DNA of 64,000 nucleotides, from NCBI GenBank assembly GCA_016187925.1, contig JACPIS010000037.1, forward strand, positions 1 through 64,000, read 5' to 3'. Shown piece after piece: positions 61,458-64,000 of this stretch. Both the position numbers and the translations under genes were made by a program. The notes beneath the pieces were generated by a model that had not been told where the DNA came from, ran no database searches, and was given only the letters and a program-made list of their open reading frames with translations. The stretch's first letter is position 1; each line of letters begins with the position of its first letter. The DNA comes from Opitutia bacterium (GTDB lineage Bacteria; Verrucomicrobiota; Verrucomicrobiia; Opitutales; Opitutaceae).

Positions 61458-62429
61458 TCAGAACTTTAGGTCCTTCAACCAGGATTGGTTGGCGCGATAC
61501 CAGTCGACGGAGCGTTGCAGGCCTTCGTCGAGGCTGACTTGGGGCGACCAGCCGAGCAGGCGGCCGGCCTTGGCGATGTCGGCCCAGGTTTCCTTCATGT
61601 CGGCGACGTGAAAAGGTTTTCGGTCGTAGCGCGCGGGCTTGCCGAGCAGTTTTTCCAGCTTGGCGATGAGGGTCGCGACGGTGATGGGGTTGCGGCCGCC
61701 GCCGAGGTTGAGGATCTCGTAGCCGACCGGCTGGAGCGCGGCGACGGTGCCGCGCGCGATGTCGTCGACATAGGTGAAGTCGCGCGCCTGCGAGCCGTCG
61801 CCGAAGAGTTCGATCGGCTGGCCCTCGTCGATCCAACGCGTGAAGCGCAACAGGCCCATGTCGGGCCGGCTGGCCGGGCCGTAGACGGTGAAGTAACGCA
61901 GCACGGAGCAGTCGATGCCGTGCAGGTGGTGGTAGGAATGCGTCAGGACCTCGGCGGCCTTCTTGGACGCGGCGTAGGGCGAGATGGGCGTGTTGACGGC
62001 GAGCGTCTCGCTGAACGGCATCGGCTGCCCGGCGTAGAGCGAGGAGGAGGACGCGAGGACGAATTTCTTTACACCGTGCCGGCGCATCAGCTCGAGCAGA
62101 TTGAGCGTGCCGTCGACGTTCGTGGTGAAATAGACGCGCGGCGCCTCGATGCTGGCACGCACGCCGGCGCGGGCGGCGAGGTTGATGACGGCGTCGAAGC
62201 GGTGCGCGGCGAACACGGGCTCGAGCGCCGCGGACTGCTCGATGTCGCCGCGCACGAAGGTGAACCCCGGCTGCGCGCGCAAGCGGGCCAGCCGGTGCTC
62301 CTTCAGGCGGACGTCGTAGTAGTCGTTGAGATTGTCGAGGCCGACGACGGCATGGCCGGCGTCGAGCAGCAGCTCGACGGTGCGCGCGGCGATGAACCCG
62401 GCGGCTCCGGTGACGAGGTAGGTGGCCAT
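61458..62429 (-). CDS. NAD-dependent epimerase, UDP-glucuronate 4-epimerase-like
   Basis: A 323-residue extended SDR enzyme: TYLVTGAAGFIAARTVELLL (Rossmann GxxGxxG), GLDNLNDYYDVRLKEHRLARL (typical of UDP-glucuronate 4-epimerases), LASSSSLYAGQPMP, and the catalytic Y-x3-K in PYAASKKAAE near residue 147. It would give UDP-galacturonate, a possible precursor for the polysaccharide locus, though it lies 18 kb from it. Confidence 0.9.
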   Translation of the reverse strand: MATYLVTGAAGFIAARTVELLLDAGHAVVGLDNLNDYYDVRLKEHRLARLRAQPGFTFVRGDIEQSAALEPVFAAHRFDAVINLAARAGVRASIEAPRVYFTTNVDGTLNLLELMRRHGVKKFVLASSSSLYAGQPMPFSETLAVNTPISPYAASKKAAEVLTHSYHHLHGIDCSVLRYFTVYGPASRPDMGLLRFTRWIDEGQPIELFGDGSQARDFTYVDDIARGTVAALQPVGYEILNLGGGRNPITVATLIAKLEKLLGKPARYDRKPFHVADMKETWADIAKAGRLLGWSPQVSLDEGLQRSVDWYRANQSWLKDLKF

Positions 62430-62432
62430 GGA

Positions 62433-62807
62433 TCAGCTCTGGGGCTTGAGCTTTTCGAGCAGCTGCTGGAAGCCGGGCGTGTCCTTCAGGCTCTCGAGGT
62501 CGGGATCGCGCAGCATCCAGTTGAGATCGGAGTAGCCGAGCGAGACGGCCTTGCGCAGGGTGCGGAGGGCGTCGGCGCGGCGCTTGCTCAGGGCGAGGCT
62601 GCAGGCGAGGTTGTAGTGGGCGGTGGCGTTGTCCGGCAGGAGGCGGACGAGTTTGCGGTCCATGCGCAGGCCGTCGGCGATGCGTCCGGTCTTGGTGTAG
62701 AGCCCGCCGAGCAGCTCGATGACGTCGGTGTAGGCCGGCACGCGGCGGTGGACCGACTCGTAGAAGGAAATATCGAAGGAGGGATCGTTCTTGGGTTGGC
62801 GGGCCAT
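62433..62807 (-). CDS. TPR-type repeat protein
   Basis: A 124-residue helical protein: SVHRRVPAYTDVIELLGGLY and a second TPR-like unit TAHYNLACSLALSKRRADAL, ending in the common tail WMLRDPDLESLKDTPGFQQLL. A TPR of this short type usually mediates protein contacts. It follows the Fur-family gene by 2 bp and precedes the epimerase by 3 bp, so the three are probably cotranscribed. Start ATG 62807. Confidence 0.82.
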   Translation of the reverse strand: MARQPKNDPSFDISFYESVHRRVPAYTDVIELLGGLYTKTGRIADGLRMDRKLVRLLPDNATAHYNLACSLALSKRRADALRTLRKAVSLGYSDLNWMLRDPDLESLKDTPGFQQLLEKLKPQS

Positions 62808-62809
62808 GA

Positions 62810-63277
62810 CTACTTGCGGGCGCGGTTGGGGCAGCGGCCGTGCTGGCGGAACGCGATGCATTGCGCGCTGACCTGCAGGCGCTGCGAGACGGGTTTCAGG
62901 CCGAGCTTCGAGGAAACCGTGCTGCCGTACCATTCCATGAACGGGGCGCTGATCTCGAAAATCTTGTCGCAGTCGACGCACACGACCTGGGCAACCTGCG
63001 AACCGGTGTCGCCGACGCGGAGGTAGTATTTTTCGCCCTTGCCGATGTCGACCTCGCGGAGCAGATGGCTCTCGGTCATGATCGGCAATGTGCGGTAGAT
63101 GGTGGCCCGCGACACGGAGTCGTCGATTGCGCGGGCGTGGTCGAGCAGTTCCTCGGCGGTGAAGTGCTCCTTCTGCGCGAAGGCGGCGTCGAAGATCGCC
63201 AGACGCTGGTTGGTCACGCGGAGTCCCTTCTCGGACAGGTAGGCTTGGAATTTTTCGCGGGAGGCTTCGACGCTCAC
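62810..63277 (-). CDS. Fur family transcriptional regulator
   Basis: A 155-residue Fur-type metalloregulator: [28 protein letters not shown] winged-helix start, [27 protein letters not shown] recognition helix region, [12 protein letters not shown] (first Cys pair) and the C-terminal [12 protein letters not shown] pair. The residues that tell Fur from PerR or Zur cannot be weighed by eye. It starts at GTG 63277 and is divergent from priA. Confidence 0.88.
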   Translation of the reverse strand: MSVEASREKFQAYLSEKGLRVTNQRLAIFDAAFAQKEHFTAEELLDHARAIDDSVSRATIYRTLPIMTESHLLREVDIGKGEKYYLRVGDTGSQVAQVVCVDCDKIFEISAPFMEWYGSTVSSKLGLKPVSQRLQVSAQCIAFRQHGRCPNRARK

Positions 63278-63394
63278 GGGCCGAGTGTCGCGCGCGGGTT
63301 TTCCGACTGTCAACTCATCTATTGTCCGCCCCGGGCGCGCGGCCCGGCGCGAAACGCGTTGCCAGCCCGCCGCGCGCCGCCAATCACTGGGGCG

Positions 63395-64000
63395 ATGATC
63401 GTGGGTGTCCAACCGCTGGCGGGCTTCGACAAGCTCCTGCACTACCGGGTGCCGGAGGCTTTGCGCGCGCACCTGCGGCCGGGCCAGCTCGTGCGCATCC
63501 CGATCGTCAACCGCCAGCATCTGGGCCTCGTGCTCGAGACCGACGCCGTGCCCGACGTGCCGGTGGAGAAACTGAAGTCGGTCAGCGGCATCCTGCACGA
63601 TTACCCGGCGCTGACCCCGGACCTGCTCGACCTCGCGCGCTGGATGCACGGCTACTACGCCGCGCGCATGGAGGCGGTGCTGGAGGCCATGATCCCCGCC
63701 GCCGTGCGCGACGGGGCACGGCTCAAGCAGGAGAAATACCTCGCGCCCGCCCGCGCGCTCACGCCCGACGAGCACGCCGCCCTCGCGCGCAAAGCCCCGA
63801 AGCAGGCCCGGCTCTACGATTTCCTGAAACAGCAGTTCCACCCGGTGAAGAAGTCGCTCGTGCTCTCGCGGCTCGACACGACCGCCGCCGTGGCCGCCGC
63901 GCTGGTCAAGAATGGTCTCGTGCGCGAGGAGGCGCGGCACGTCGAGCGCGTGGCCTACGCCGACGGCTGGTCGGGCGGCGAGGTCGTCGCCGCGCAGCCA
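63395..64000 (+). CDS. priA: Primosomal protein N' (PriA helicase), 5' part
   Basis: The frame runs from ATG 63395 to the window end (202 codons, no stop). The N-terminus [20 protein letters not shown] and [21 protein letters not shown] match the PriA 3'-DNA-binding domain; the helicase motifs would lie past the window edge. PriA restarts collapsed replication forks. Confidence 0.88.
   Translation, partial: MIVGVQPLAGFDKLLHYRVPEALRAHLRPGQLVRIPIVNRQHLGLVLETDAVPDVPVEKLKSVSGILHDYPALTPDLLDLARWMHGYYAARMEAVLEAMIPAAVRDGARLKQEKYLAPARALTPDEHAALARKAPKQARLYDFLKQQFHPVKKSLVLSRLDTTAAVAAALVKNGLVREEARHVERVAYADGWSGGEVVAAQP

Overview
The window is high-GC bacterial chromosome. Its gene content (DUF1501/DUF1800 pair, tig-clpP-clpX, alr-tsaB, a large polysaccharide locus, very many short palindromic repeats) suggests a Verrucomicrobiota member, most likely Opitutaceae. 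This assignment is an inference from gene content; no rRNA is present to confirm it.

Layout. 0-10.2 kb is housekeeping. A minus-strand unit reads tsaB, alr, DUF1800, DUF1501; a plus-strand unit reads tig, clpP, clpX with a clear terminator; an M42 aminopeptidase follows. 10.3-13.1 kb is a run of six short minus-strand genes, each separated by a palindromic site with integron attC architecture and with no integrase nearby (a CALIN, a cluster of attC sites lacking an integrase). 13.2-14.6 kb is a flavoprotein disulfide reductase with its own terminator. 14.7-43.3 kb is one continuous minus-strand polysaccharide locus of 26 genes: asnB, a Wzm/Wzt ABC exporter, about 14 glycosyltransferases, two methyltransferases, acyl- and acetyltransferases, a Wzy-like polymerase, an O-antigen ligase-like protein and a terminal polyprenyl-phosphate sugar transferase. 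Most junctions are start/stop overlaps, so it is probably one translationally coupled operon. 43.5-51.6 kb returns to housekeeping: a DJ-1 protein, an epimerase, ybaB, recR, tRNA-Gly(CCC), a cysteine-rich secreted peptide, xseB-dxs, a CAAX-type M48 protease and a secreted endonuclease/phosphatase-fold protein.

51.9-56.5 kb is a second integrase-less attC cassette array with five cassette genes. One of its attC sites is split by a complete IS110/IS1111-type element. The insertion falls exactly in the R''-L'' spacer and has 12-bp subterminal inverted repeats and a CT core on both sides; a 260-nt non-coding region downstream of the transposase is a bridge-RNA candidate. 56.5-64 kb holds a small membrane protein, an IPT/TIG-type lipoprotein, hemW (with palindromic repeats inside its reading frame), a second lipoprotein, an M23 peptidase, a UDP-glucuronate-epimerase-like enzyme, a TPR-type protein, a Fur-family regulator and the 5' part of priA.

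Three themes stand out: (1) two cassette arrays 40 kb apart that share attC sequence families, one hit by an attC-targeting insertion sequence; (2) a family of REP-like palindromes in which the GTAGGGC head is conserved while the stem sequence varies with pairing kept, including paired units inside a gene; (3) a 29-kb polysaccharide operon that combines ABC-exporter genes with Wzy/ligase-type genes but shows no Wzx flippase.
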